Source of the DNA: Bacillota bacterium | GTDB taxonomy: Bacteria > Bacillota > Clostridia > Christensenellales > Aristaeellaceae | DNA: 64,000 nucleotides | NCBI GenBank assembly: GCA_023398575.1 | Contig: JAEWSC010000095.1 | Coordinates: 76,829-140,828, forward strand | Direction: 5' to 3' | In this document: one piece after another, positions 33,378 through 42,461 of the stretch | Position numbering within the stretch: position 1 is the stretch's first letter | Layout: the number at the start of each line of letters is the position of its first letter | Program-made: the position numbers and the translations under genes | Notes under the pieces: generated by a model | What the model was told of the DNA's origin: nothing | Databases searched by the model: none | The model's input: only the letters and a program-made list of their open reading frames with translations

Positions 33378-33506
33378 ATGGCTGTTTCATCGAAAAAAAA
33401 GGCTACCCGTAAAGTAGTTATGGTCCGTATCGTATGCCTCGTAATGGTTGTATTGTTGATAATACCGCTGGTATTATCAACACTGTTAACCGGTGTGCCT
33501 TGGTAA
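33378..33506 (+). CDS. Small single-helix membrane protein, 42 residues
   Basis: ATG 33378 lies 8 bases after AAAGGAG. The product has a basic start (MAVSSKKKATRKVV), one membrane helix (about residues 16-36) and a short outer tail ending TGVPW. It follows the DUF4352-like gene by 14 bases and is therefore co-transcribed. The family is not recognised. The good ribosome site, the Lys/Arg-rich inner end followed by a clean helix, and the hairpin right after the stop argue that it is real. Confidence 0.7.
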   Translation: MAVSSKKKATRKVVMVRIVCLVMVVLLIIPLVLSTLLTGVPW

Positions 33507-33520
33507 TAAAGTCATGGACA

Positions 33521-33601
33521 GCCTAAGGTTGTATCACCTTCATATCATAACCACAGGCAGGACGGTTTACATGCCGTACTGCCTGTGGTTGTTCCTTAGG
33601 C
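33521..33601. terminator. Nested hairpin between converging genes
   Basis: Outer arms GCCTAAGG / CCTTAGGC (33521-33528 with 33594-33601) enclose AACCACAGGCAG / CTGCCTGTGGTT (33549-33560 with 33579-33590), extended by ACGG/CCGT. There is no long T-tract. It probably ends both transcripts or protects 3' ends. Confidence 0.6.
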
Positions 33602-33608
33602 AAAATGC

Positions 33609-34988
33609 TTATAAGAACTTGGCAAAGGTTACGCTATCCAGGTTGATGACGGCCGTATCTCCGCCCTGCGACCTGGTGAACTGTATACGTGCAAAAATGG
33701 CATTTAGTGGCGGCCTCTCGGTAAAGGCGGTATACACCTGCCACTGGGCCTGGTTTTGCACCGTTTGGGCAATGTTCAGACTGGCGCCCAAGCCAACTTC
33801 ACGGCCGATGCGGTCCAGCCAGTGCACCTGGGCAAGCACTTGGCCGTTTGTTGCTTCTCCGCCGGAAAAACGCAGTGCGAAGTTGAATAGGAAAAAGCCC
33901 ATGAACGCCATTCTAGGCAAGTTCACTGTCTGATAGATAAATGCCCCATCAGAAGATAGACTGGCGCTGTATACCCCGATATAGGCGTTTGTATTGTCAG
34001 CGGTAGCACCATTGGCCGTCCAGCCGTTCAATTGAGTGGCAAAGCCTGGATTCACAAGCAGGTTGGCAGAATCAAGCTGAACAAACACTACCTGATCTAG
34101 CTTCACAACAAGTGGAACGATGCCGTCATAACGCAGCTCAATGACAGCAGAGGCAGTACCCTGGGGTGCGGGTGTTGTCAATTGTACGATATTCAGATAG
34201 TTGCCTTGCTGGCTTAAAGTGGCTGCTGGGACCGTTACATCAATGGCGGGATCACCGATGGGTATGCCAAGAATGTTCAGCCAGCGTACAATAACCTCAA
34301 CAGGTGTGCCGGCTGCCTGGGCGGCGAAAGACAATAGATATACCGAGCCGGCAGCGCAGAACCTAAGCGGTATCGTTTGACTGATGCTGCCAGTAGCGGA
34401 CTGCGCATCGCCTGATGCCACCGCCGCACCGGCATAGGGAAGGGCGAAAAGCGGAGCGGAGTTCTCTGCAGCCCAGTTTTCCAGTCCGTATTCAAAGCTG
34501 GGATTCTGCACAAGGTTGGGTGTTCTGGCAGAGGCCAGATTGATCAGATCTAATATGACTGGAAGATCGCTTTGCCCCTTGCTGAAAAGCAGCTTGGCCC
34601 AAGCTGCGCCAAGGGGCGGCGTATCGGTTATATCAAAGTAAGTGATGCGTACATTGCTGATTGCGCTGGCAGGTATGAACACCCGAAGGCCTGTGCCGAG
34701 CACATTGAAATCGGTATCCAGCCACAATACCTCCGCTGTCAGACTGCCGGCGCCGATTGCTTCCTGCGCATAGGCAATAAAGCTTAAGAACAGCGGATTC
34801 CGTTGAAATGCTGGCAGGGCGACTACCTGATACAGGCTGCCAACGCCTGCCCATAGACCGGCAGCTTGCGATCCCTCAGCAGGAGAGCCGTTTGTTGAGC
34901 CTGCGTTGTCTGTTTGCCAGAAAGCCAGTCCAGACTCAAAACTGGCGTTTTGCAAAAGATTGCCAAACCGTGGTTTGATCAATGCCAT
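33609..34988 (-). CDS. Protein of three tandem ~150-residue beta repeats (NTTRR-F1/CBM-like)
   Basis: 459 residues from ATG 34988, 8 bases after GGGGAGG. Three homologous units begin NLLQNASFESGLAFW (about residue 10), NLVQNPSFEYGLENW (about 160) and NLLVNPGFATQLNGW (about 312). Each continues with a jelly-roll-like pattern ending in an ILDLINL/VKLDQVVF-type strand. The opening resembles N-terminal domains of Firmicute surface or exosporium proteins. There is no signal peptide or membrane helix, so it could be a spore-coat or phage-like cytoplasmic protein. Carbohydrate binding is possible but not shown. Confidence 0.75.
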   Translation of the reverse strand: MALIKPRFGNLLQNASFESGLAFWQTDNAGSTNGSPAEGSQAAGLWAGVGSLYQVVALPAFQRNPLFLSFIAYAQEAIGAGSLTAEVLWLDTDFNVLGTGLRVFIPASAISNVRITYFDITDTPPLGAAWAKLLFSKGQSDLPVILDLINLASARTPNLVQNPSFEYGLENWAAENSAPLFALPYAGAAVASGDAQSATGSISQTIPLRFCAAGSVYLLSFAAQAAGTPVEVIVRWLNILGIPIGDPAIDVTVPAATLSQQGNYLNIVQLTTPAPQGTASAVIELRYDGIVPLVVKLDQVVFVQLDSANLLVNPGFATQLNGWTANGATADNTNAYIGVYSASLSSDGAFIYQTVNLPRMAFMGFFLFNFALRFSGGEATNGQVLAQVHWLDRIGREVGLGASLNIAQTVQNQAQWQVYTAFTERPPLNAIFARIQFTRSQGGDTAVINLDSVTFAKFL

Positions 34989-35219
34989 GGAAATGCCTCC
35001 CCTGTGGTCTTTGTGAAAAAGGATTCCACCATATTGTATTTTTGCTAAGGGAAGGCTGTGCGAAGAACGCAAGCATTGAGGATTCAAAACTGGGGGGGAT
35101 GCCACTGTAACCCAATCACAGACCAGCAAAAACCCTTAAAAAAGATGTTGGATTTTGCTTAAAAGCGGGTATAAAATACATAGGGATTGAAAGCCCAGCG
35201 ATTTGAAGGAGGCTCATCC
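34989..35219. other. Intergenic region between divergent repeat protein and ArsC-like genes
   Basis: 231 bases. A plus-strand promoter candidate (TTGGAT 35148-35153, TATAAA 35170-35175, spacer 16) serves the ArsC-like gene. A minus-strand TACAAT (35039-35034) without a clear -35 may serve the repeat protein. No small gene was seen. Confidence 0.4.
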
Positions 35220-35642
35220 ATGTTACCCAAAGTTGCTTTTGTTTTTACGCACAATGCCAAGCGCAGCCAGATTGCTGAGGCGCTAGGTCGCCATTTGGCA
35301 AGCGATGTGTTTGAAAGCTATTCCGGTGGAACGGAAGTAAAAAGTGAAATGAACCCTGATGCTGTACGCTTGATGAAAGAAATGTATGGCGTTGATATGG
35401 AAATAGTACAAAAGCCCAAGCTGGTCAGTGCATTGCCGCCTGTTGATATCGTAGTTGCCACAGGGTGCGGCGAGGCTTGCCCGTTCCTGCCCTGCAGGTA
35501 CATGGAGCATTGGGAGTTTGATGATACCGTGAGTCAGGGCGACGAGGCACTGCGCCAATTGATTCACAACATTGAGGAGAAGGTACTGGATTTGAAAGAA
35601 CGGGTGAAAAGTGGCGTGGTCTTTGAGGAAGTTATGTTCTGA
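35220..35642 (+). CDS. ArsC / low-molecular-weight phosphatase-like protein lacking the catalytic Cys
   Basis: 140 residues from ATG 35220, 7 bases after AAGGAGG. The fold is clearly thioredoxin-coupled arsenate reductase/LMW tyrosine phosphatase: phosphate loop VAFVFTHNAKRSQIAEAL, then VVATGCGEACPFLPC and the acid region EFDD. In the family the loop reads F-[VIL]-C-x5-R; here codon 9 is TTT (Phe) in place of Cys, and Arg15 is kept. The secondary Cys residues 83, 87 and 92 are present. The nucleophile is therefore missing, so normal arsenate reductase or phosphatase activity is unlikely. It may be a phosphoprotein-binding pseudoenzyme. It is monocistronic, ending at a bidirectional terminator. 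Confidence 0.85.
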   Translation: MLPKVAFVFTHNAKRSQIAEALGRHLASDVFESYSGGTEVKSEMNPDAVRLMKEMYGVDMEIVQKPKLVSALPPVDIVVATGCGEACPFLPCRYMEHWEFDDTVSQGDEALRQLIHNIEEKVLDLKERVKSGVVFEEVMF

Positions 35643-35673
35643 ATAAGAACTCGCTTGTGAGGTTGCAAATAGC

Positions 35674-35708
35674 AAAAAAGGGACTGCACATAGGCAGCTC
35701 CTTTTTTG
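35674..35708. terminator. Bidirectional terminator
   Basis: AAAAAAGG...CTGC pairs with GCAG...CCTTTTTT; A-run on one side and T-run on the other serve both converging genes. Confidence 0.8.
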
Positions 35709-35732
35709 TTTTCAGTTACCAGACCATGAACA

Positions 35733-38192
35733 TCATTTCAGCATCTCTATAGCTTTATCTTCAGATAAGGGATAGCTGTACAGGTATCCTTGTATGTAGT
35801 CGCAATTGAACTCAAGCAAGTACTGCCTTTGCTTTTCATGCTCCACACCCTCAGCCACCACGCTGTGCCCAAGCTTATGTGCCATGGAAATAATATCGCC
35901 GGCGATAATCTCTTTGGCATCTTGTGAGAGCAGCCCATCTATAAATTGCTTGTCCAGTTTAAGGCAGTTGACGTTCAACTCGTTTTCACGCGCCAAAGAG
36001 GAATAGCCAGTGCCAAAGTCGTCGATAGAGATGACGATTCCCTTTTCCCGTATCATGCTAAGCCGCTCATTGATCTTGCGGAAGTTGTCAGAAAAAACCG
36101 ACTCTGTAATTTCCAGGGCAATATTCTGCGCACGAACGCCGGTCATGTCAATGGTGTGCAGCAAGTCGGGCAGAAAATCATCTCCTAATAACTGAATGGC
36201 CGAGATGTTGATAGAAACTATGCGGTTAAAGACGCCCATCTCCTCCATGCGCTTCAAAAAGCCGCAAGCCAGACGAATGATCCGCTTGCCCAAGGGTACA
36301 ATTAGCTGGGCCTCCTCGGCGATGGGAATGAACTCGTTGGGTGATACGCGCCCGGATGCTTCACCGCTAAAGCGTGCAAGCGCTTCAAATCCATAAATTT
36401 CGCCTGTTTTGGCATGGAAGATTGGCTGATACATAAGATACAAGCTGGCATCGTTTTCATCGGCGGCTGATTTAGTCAATTCCGATTTGATAAGCTCTTT
36501 ACGGATAATGGATGCTTCCATTTGCCGGTCAAAGAAGCAGCACCTCAATGCTGGATTATCCGTGGCATAGGAAGCGGCGATGGTTGTCAGCTTCAGCAGG
36601 CTATCTGGGTCAGTATAGGTGCCATCCAACTCCAGTACGCCAATGCTGCTTCGCACCATGACCACCGATAGGCATGCATCCAGTGCGGAAAGGATTTCTG
36701 TGCACAACTGCTCCAGCTCCACTTTATCCTTGTATCTGCGGATATATAGTATAAACCGGTCATTGGTTATGTGGAATAGCTGCCTGTCCTTTGCAAAAAA
36801 GGCTGTTAGTCTTTCGGCCACTTGCTTAACCAGCGCTTCACCGTATACATAGCCGTGAGTGATGTTTACCGCACCGAAATTGTTGAGTGTAATCAACAGA
36901 AGCGCTTTGCTTGCGTCAGCATAGTCAGCATGCTCATAGCGGATTACTTCTTCAAAATAGATGCGATTATACAACCCTGTCAGTGGATCGTGCTGGCTTA
37001 GATGCTTCAGCTTCATTTCCTGTTGTTTGCGGTCAGTGATGTCCAGGATCAGGCCTTCCACATAAAGTGCCCGGCCGCTTTCGTCATATACACCTTGCCC
37101 TAACTCCAATACCCATTTAATGTCTCCCAAGGCAGTGGTGATTTCATATTCCGCTTGGAAGCGAGATTTGTCCTTGAAACTTTTCTCTCGCTTTTTTGCA
37201 AGGTTGTCCCGGTATTTTGGAAGAATCAAGTCTTGGTAACAGCCTCTGCTGTGGCTTAAGAGATATTGTGGGCTGTAGCCTGTAAGCTCGAGGCAGCCCT
37301 GGGATACAAATTCAACCGTCCAATGGGGATCATATTTGCCGCGATATGCCATCCCCGGCAGGTTGCTCATCAGTACGGTTTTACTCCGCTCACTGTCTCT
37401 GAGAGCTTCCCCCATAGCCTTACGGTTGGTGATATCCTCTATGATGCAAAGATAGCTGAATTCCGCCAACTGATCCAGATACAGGCGTGATACAATCATA
37501 TGGACCCACACATGAGATCCATCGGGCCGGATGTAGCGCTTCTCCATGTCGTAGCTTAGGATAAGGCCCATTTTGAGTTTTTCAAAATTGCTGAGATCCT
37601 GCGCCAAATCGTCGGGGTGGGTGATGTCCATCCAATTTCCGCCGGAAAGCTCCAAGGCTGTGCGTCCTGTGATAGAACGGAACATGGGATTGACAGCAGG
37701 GCCTTTTCCCAAAACGGTTTCCATATATTCACTGCCATGTCCGATGTAAATGCCGATAGGCGCTTGATCGTATACCGAACGGAAGAGCATCTCGTTTTCT
37801 TGAAGCTTTTTTTCCGATGCGATTAACTTCTCTTTTTCTTTTGTCAGTTCTGCAATGGCGCCTTCCAGTTGTGTATTGGCAGTCTGGGCGATTTTTTGTG
37901 CAGCAATGGCTTTGCTAAGCGATGGGTATACCAAAAAGAAGATCAGAGAGGCAGTCGCTACTACGTAGAAAATGCCCTTGATCATGCTTACAGTGGCAAC
38001 GCTGTTTAATTCGCTAAATATCATGCTGGTGATGGTATCGGAAAATATGATCCAGAAACACCCGACGGCAAGATAAATAAAAGTTATTTTCAGCGATTTG
38101 CGCAAGGCGGGACTTTCGTCGTGTGAAGGCTTGTCTGCAGGGCGATTTTTCAGCTTGATGTGCTGTTCCGAGCTGTCTTTTTGCTGCAACAT
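35733..38192 (-). CDS. Membrane PAS-GGDEF(degenerate)-EAL protein, c-di-GMP phosphodiesterase
   Basis: About 819 residues. Two membrane helices (about 30-90) are followed by a short coiled coil, two or three PAS domains (about 135-400), a GGDEF domain and an EAL domain (about 560-815). The GGDEF signature is degenerate (HITNDRFILY), so cyclase activity is unlikely. The EAL domain keeps FEALARF, NISAIQLL, EITES, IDDFGTGYSS, KLDKQFI, AEGVE and QGYLYSYPL, so it should cleave c-di-GMP. The start at 38192 has GGGAGA 7 bases upstream; ATG 38207 is an alternative. It stands alone. The PAS domains imply sensing of a ligand or redox state. Confidence 0.9.
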   Translation of the reverse strand: MLQQKDSSEQHIKLKNRPADKPSHDESPALRKSLKITFIYLAVGCFWIIFSDTITSMIFSELNSVATVSMIKGIFYVVATASLIFFLVYPSLSKAIAAQKIAQTANTQLEGAIAELTKEKEKLIASEKKLQENEMLFRSVYDQAPIGIYIGHGSEYMETVLGKGPAVNPMFRSITGRTALELSGGNWMDITHPDDLAQDLSNFEKLKMGLILSYDMEKRYIRPDGSHVWVHMIVSRLYLDQLAEFSYLCIIEDITNRKAMGEALRDSERSKTVLMSNLPGMAYRGKYDPHWTVEFVSQGCLELTGYSPQYLLSHSRGCYQDLILPKYRDNLAKKREKSFKDKSRFQAEYEITTALGDIKWVLELGQGVYDESGRALYVEGLILDITDRKQQEMKLKHLSQHDPLTGLYNRIYFEEVIRYEHADYADASKALLLITLNNFGAVNITHGYVYGEALVKQVAERLTAFFAKDRQLFHITNDRFILYIRRYKDKVELEQLCTEILSALDACLSVVMVRSSIGVLELDGTYTDPDSLLKLTTIAASYATDNPALRCCFFDRQMEASIIRKELIKSELTKSAADENDASLYLMYQPIFHAKTGEIYGFEALARFSGEASGRVSPNEFIPIAEEAQLIVPLGKRIIRLACGFLKRMEEMGVFNRIVSINISAIQLLGDDFLPDLLHTIDMTGVRAQNIALEITESVFSDNFRKINERLSMIREKGIVISIDDFGTGYSSLARENELNVNCLKLDKQFIDGLLSQDAKEIIAGDIISMAHKLGHSVVAEGVEHEKQRQYLLEFNCDYIQGYLYSYPLSEDKAIEMLK

Positions 38193-38410
38193 CGGTGTAT
38201 CTCCCATTCCATCCGTGTTCTGTCAGCAGAGAAAAATCTGGAGTGGTACATGCCGAAAAGAGATTTGTCATTTTGACATCGGATTATACAAGACAATTAG
38301 TTAGCAGGGTTTCTTATAAATTTCACTTTTGTTTTCAATTTTCCTGCATATTTTGTGTTAAATGTCTATAACAATTGCAAAGCATGGCGGTTGATGTGTT
38401 GTGACATATT

Positions 38411-39298
38411 TTACTTTCGTATGTTTCTAGGATCTACTGCATCCCGCAGGGCATCACCAATGAAATTGATGGTTAACACCAATAAAACAATCAGCACCCC
38501 AGGTGGAACCCATAGCCAGGGCTTTGTTGTTAGTATAGTGACGGATTGGGCGCCATTGAGCATATTACCCAGGCTGGCGGTGGGAGGCTGAACACCCATA
38601 CCCAGAAAACTCAGGGCTGCCTCGTCCAAAATGGAGATGGCTACTACCGAGGTAGCATAGACCAGGATCGGCGCTATGGTGTTGGGCAGTATCTCGGAAA
38701 ACAGAATATGACGCGTGGGCATGCCGGCTACGACATTGGCCTTGACAAAGGTGGTCTCTCGAAGAGAAAGCACATTACCTCGGACAAGCCTGGCCACGCC
38801 GGGCCAATCCACAAAGCCAAGGATGAGAATGATGTTCGTAAGGCCCGGCTGAAAAATGGAGGCTGCCACCAGTACCAGCAAAATATATGGAAAGGACATG
38901 ACCATATCTGTAAAGCGCATGATGACCATATCCAGCCATCCGCCAAAGTAACCGGATATAAGGCCCAACACCACGCCGATGGCCGTTGCGATAGCAGTAG
39001 AAGCAAAGCCCACCAAAAGGGACACACGTGTAGCGTATAAGAGTCTGGTCAGCACATCACGCCCCACCTGATCGGTACCCAACAGAAATTGGCTGGAGGG
39101 CGGCGCAGAAAATTTGCCCGCGATCTTGTTGGGATCATACGGACTTATAACAGGCGCGAAAAGAGCCAACAGAATAAGGGCAGTCAGGAAATAAAGGCTG
39201 ATGACTGCCAAACGGTGGCGCAGGAACCTGCGGCCTATGGTTTTCATGTAGCTTTGATTCAGCGGCTCTACAAGGGGGGTATCTTTTTTTCTGATCAT
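38411..39298 (-). CDS. ABC transporter permease, Opp/Dpp C-type (operon 1)
   Basis: 295 residues, six membrane helices. The N-terminal OppC segment (RRFLRHRLAVISLYFL), LLGTDQVGRDVLTRLLYATR and the EAA loop region (VARLVRGNVLSLRETTFVKA) are all present. It forms the import channel with the OppB-type subunit encoded just upstream (10 bases). It is the last gene of the five-gene operon; no clear terminator was seen in the 130 bases after it. Confidence 0.94.
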   Translation of the reverse strand: MIRKKDTPLVEPLNQSYMKTIGRRFLRHRLAVISLYFLTALILLALFAPVISPYDPNKIAGKFSAPPSSQFLLGTDQVGRDVLTRLLYATRVSLLVGFASTAIATAIGVVLGLISGYFGGWLDMVIMRFTDMVMSFPYILLVLVAASIFQPGLTNIILILGFVDWPGVARLVRGNVLSLRETTFVKANVVAGMPTRHILFSEILPNTIAPILVYATSVVAISILDEAALSFLGMGVQPPTASLGNMLNGAQSVTILTTKPWLWVPPGVLIVLLVLTINFIGDALRDAVDPRNIRK

Positions 39299-39308
39299 TT
39301 TTGCCGCC

Positions 39309-40256
39309 TCACTTTAACTGAATGGTCGGATCTACTACAGCGTATAGAATATCCGTCAGCAGGTTCCCGGCCAGCACGATGACGGCGGATAAGAGACTGA
39401 CCCCCATGATCACCGGATAATCGCGGTTCATGATGGCGGTCATGGTGAGAAGGCCCAGACCCGGCCAGGAGAATACCTGCTCTACAATGACTGCGCCGCC
39501 TATAAGCATGGGAATCTCCATCCCGATAACGGTGACAATGGGCAAAAGCGCATTTCGCATGGCATGCTTGTTGATGGTCAAAAATCTTCCGATACCTTTG
39601 GCGCGCGCGGTACGCAGATAATCCTGCTGCAATATTTCCAGCACGCTGGAACGAATGTAGCGGATATTGCTGCCTGCAATAGAGGCGGTCAGCACAATAA
39701 CAGGCATCACCATATGCCGCAGAACATCCCATACATTCGGCTCTGCGCCCAGCGTCGTCATGCCACTGGAGGGCAGCCAGCCAAGGCGGACGGTAAATAA
39801 ATATACCAGAATCAGGGATAAAAAGAAGCTCGGGATGCTGGTACCCAGAAAGGATAACGTGACGGCGGCGTAATCACCCTTTTTGTATTGATGGGTGGCG
39901 CTGTATACGCCAACAGGTACGGCAACGAGGAACCCCAGCAGCATGGAAGTACCCATCAACAATAGGGTCGGACCCAGATTTGCCGAGATCATATCATATA
40001 CCGGCTGGAAGGTTTTGGTGGAGTACCCCCAGTTGCCGCGTAATAGCTGACTGAGCCAGGTGAAATACTGGATATAAATGGGCTGGTCAAGCCCAAGCTG
40101 AATAGCCCTGGCCTCTACCGCGGCTTGGGAGACCCGGGGTCCCTGCATCATGGATAAGGGGCTGCCGGCCAGGCACATAATTACATAATCCAATAAGGTG
40201 ATGCCGATCAACACGGGGATGGCGATCAGAATCCGCTTAGCAATATAGCGCATCAC
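39309..40256 (-). CDS. ABC transporter permease, Opp/Dpp B-type (operon 1)
   Basis: 315 residues, six membrane helices. It starts with the typical MMRYIAKRILIAIPVLIGIT. The family tyrosine-rich loop (LGLDQPIYIQYFTWLSQLLR) and EAA region (LEILQQDYLRTARAKGI) are present. It overlaps the preceding ATPase gene by 4 bases. With the C-type subunit it should import peptides or, as in some relatives, oligosaccharides or nickel chelates; specificity is not readable from the permease. Confidence 0.94.
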   Translation of the reverse strand: MMRYIAKRILIAIPVLIGITLLDYVIMCLAGSPLSMMQGPRVSQAAVEARAIQLGLDQPIYIQYFTWLSQLLRGNWGYSTKTFQPVYDMISANLGPTLLLMGTSMLLGFLVAVPVGVYSATHQYKKGDYAAVTLSFLGTSIPSFFLSLILVYLFTVRLGWLPSSGMTTLGAEPNVWDVLRHMVMPVIVLTASIAGSNIRYIRSSVLEILQQDYLRTARAKGIGRFLTINKHAMRNALLPIVTVIGMEIPMLIGGAVIVEQVFSWPGLGLLTMTAIMNRDYPVIMGVSLLSAVIVLAGNLLTDILYAVVDPTIQLK

Positions 40257-41305
40257 GGCTGCATCTCCCCCTTCGCTGCGTTGATCCTATCTGTGTGGTG
40301 GCAGGCGGCAAGACGCTCTTGGGAAAGGCAGGCGTGGTGTGTAAGAAGCGGTTCCTTTTCCCGGCAAAGCGCCGTGGCATAGGGACACCTGGGATGAAAC
40401 CGACAGCCGGAGGGCGGATTTGTACTGGAAGGGATTTCGCCGGAAAGAACCAAGCGGCTGCGATTGCGAACGGAAGGATCGGGTACCGGTGCGGCATCGC
40501 ACAGTGCCTTGGTATAGGGGTGCGCAGGAGATTCAAACAACTCCTTGGCAGGCGCTGTTTCCACGATCTTTCCCAGGTACATAACCGCGATGCGGTCGCT
40601 GACATAGTTGACGGCGGCCAGCCCGTGGCCGATGAATAGGTAGGTCAGCGACAGTTCCCTTTGCAGATCTTTGAGCAGATTCAATATTTGGGCCTGTATC
40701 GATACATCCAGCGCGGAGACCGGCTCATCGCAGACGATTAAATCGGGCTTTAGGGATAAAGCCCTGGCGATGCCGATACGCTGGCGCTGGCCACCGGAGA
40801 ACTCATGGGGATAGCGGCTCGCAGCAGAGGATGGCAGGCCGACCAGGTCCAATAGACGGTATACCTCTTTGGCAATTGTCATTTTATCAGCAAGGCGATG
40901 GTAGAGCATAGGGGCAGCCAAGATATCATGAACATGTCTTCGTGGATTTAGAGAAGAGAAGGAATCCTGAAAAATCATTTGAAGCCGTGTTCGATTAGCT
41001 TTGTTTTGATTCGCCAAGAGCTTGCCCAGTGCTTGTCCATTGTATTGTATGCTGCCGGCGGTGGGGGTTTCCAACCCTACCACTTGTCGGCCAACGGTAG
41101 ATTTGCCGCAGCCGGACTCGCCGACAAGTCCCAGGGTTTCGCCTGTGTATAGCTTAAAATCAATCCCGTCCACTGCCTTGATGGTGCCTACCGTATGGGG
41201 AATGATGCCCTGGCGTATGGGATAATGCTTCACAAGACCTTTTACTTCGATCAACGTACTTTTTCCGGTAGGGGAAGGGGGCTCAGCTGTGATTTGATTG
41301 CTCAC
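40253..41305 (-). CDS. ABC transporter ATPase, OppF type (operon 1)
   Basis: 350 residues. Walker A GESGCGKST, signature FSGGQRQRIGIARAL, Walker B LIVCDEPVSALD and the C-terminal oligopeptide extension with Cys residues (GCRFHPRCPYATALC), a likely iron-sulfur or zinc motif in OppD/F proteins. It hydrolyses ATP to drive import. The first codons overlap the end of the OppD-type gene by 23 bases. Confidence 0.94.
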   Translation of the reverse strand: MSNQITAEPPSPTGKSTLIEVKGLVKHYPIRQGIIPHTVGTIKAVDGIDFKLYTGETLGLVGESGCGKSTVGRQVVGLETPTAGSIQYNGQALGKLLANQNKANRTRLQMIFQDSFSSLNPRRHVHDILAAPMLYHRLADKMTIAKEVYRLLDLVGLPSSAASRYPHEFSGGQRQRIGIARALSLKPDLIVCDEPVSALDVSIQAQILNLLKDLQRELSLTYLFIGHGLAAVNYVSDRIAVMYLGKIVETAPAKELFESPAHPYTKALCDAAPVPDPSVRNRSRLVLSGEIPSSTNPPSGCRFHPRCPYATALCREKEPLLTHHACLSQERLAACHHTDRINAAKGEMQP

Positions 41306-42308
41306 CGGTATCCATCCCCCTTTCCTTTGCCTCCTGTATTTGTCCTGATGCGATCCAGCAGCGTACGCTATGACCGTGTGCTATGGCAGTGAGCGCCTGA
41401 TGCATGTATTCACACTCGGGCTTCGCCATTGGACAACGGTTAAAAAACCGGCAGCCAGCCATATCCTGATACCTTTCCGGCACTGTGCCGTGTATGGACT
41501 GAAGCCGGCGGTCCGCTTGATCTTTGATGCTGGGTACAGACTGCAAAAGTGCTTGGGTATACGGATGCCTAGGTGCTGAAAAAATGGATGCTGTGTTTGA
41601 TTCCTCCACCACCTGACCGGCGTACATGACAAGAACCCGGTCGGCCATTTCGGCCACCAGGCCCATATCGTGGGTAATCAGTAGAATGGACATATGGTAT
41701 TCGTGCTGAAGAGATTTTAAAAGCTGCATAATCTGGGCCTGAATGGTCACATCCAACGCAGTGGTAGGCTCATCTGCGATCAGCAGTTTAGGGTTGCAGC
41801 AAAGGGCCATGGCAATCATCACCCGCTGGCGCATGCCACCGGATAGGGTGTGAGGATACTTTTTCATGACCTTCTTCGGGTCGGAAAGCCCAACCTTTTC
41901 AAGCAGTGCTTCCGCCCGCATGAATGCTTCCTGCCGGCTTATATGAAGATGCGTGCGTATGGACTCTGTAAGCTGGCTTCCGATGGTAAAAACAGGGTTA
42001 AGGGAGGTCATGGCATCCTGAAAGATCATGGTGATCTCGTTTCCCCGAAGCTTATCCAATTGTCTCTGGCCCAAGGAGATCAGGTCTCTTCCCTCAAATT
42101 CCGCTTTACCGCCTGTCACACGACCGTTTTCTCCCAGCAGCCCCATAATAGAAAGCACCGTAATGCTTTTACCGCAGCCAGATTCGCCCACAATGCAGAC
42201 GGTTTCGCCAGTATCCACGTGAAAGCTGACGTCATCGACAAAGGTGTTTTCTCCCTGGTCACCGCTAAATGCGATGGAAAGGTCCCTGACTGTAAGCAGA
42301 TGCGCCAT
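41283..42308 (-). CDS. ABC transporter ATPase, OppD type (operon 1)
   Basis: 341 residues from ATG 42308 with CGGAGGATG just upstream; the longer frame to 42389 has no ribosome site. Walker A GESGCGKSI, signature LSGGMRQRVMIAMAL, Walker B LLIADEPTTALD and the C-terminal Cys cluster GCRFFNRCPMAKPEC identify it. It pairs with the OppF-type ATPase. It lies 153 bases after the binding-protein gene, a gap in which no clear terminator or gene is seen. Confidence 0.93.
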   Translation of the reverse strand: MAHLLTVRDLSIAFSGDQGENTFVDDVSFHVDTGETVCIVGESGCGKSITVLSIMGLLGENGRVTGGKAEFEGRDLISLGQRQLDKLRGNEITMIFQDAMTSLNPVFTIGSQLTESIRTHLHISRQEAFMRAEALLEKVGLSDPKKVMKKYPHTLSGGMRQRVMIAMALCCNPKLLIADEPTTALDVTIQAQIMQLLKSLQHEYHMSILLITHDMGLVAEMADRVLVMYAGQVVEESNTASIFSAPRHPYTQALLQSVPSIKDQADRRLQSIHGTVPERYQDMAGCRFFNRCPMAKPECEYMHQALTAIAHGHSVRCWIASGQIQEAKERGMDTGEQSNHS

Positions 42309-42461
42309 TTCATCCTCCGGAAGAATACATACAGGGCTGCCGCCCCGGGTGTATACAATGCTTGGAAACATGTGGGAAGCGCCAATCATTTAGCATCATC
42401 CCGCCTGTTATGACATTATATAACTGAAGCGACAGCCCCGGCAATAAGAAACGTAGATTTA

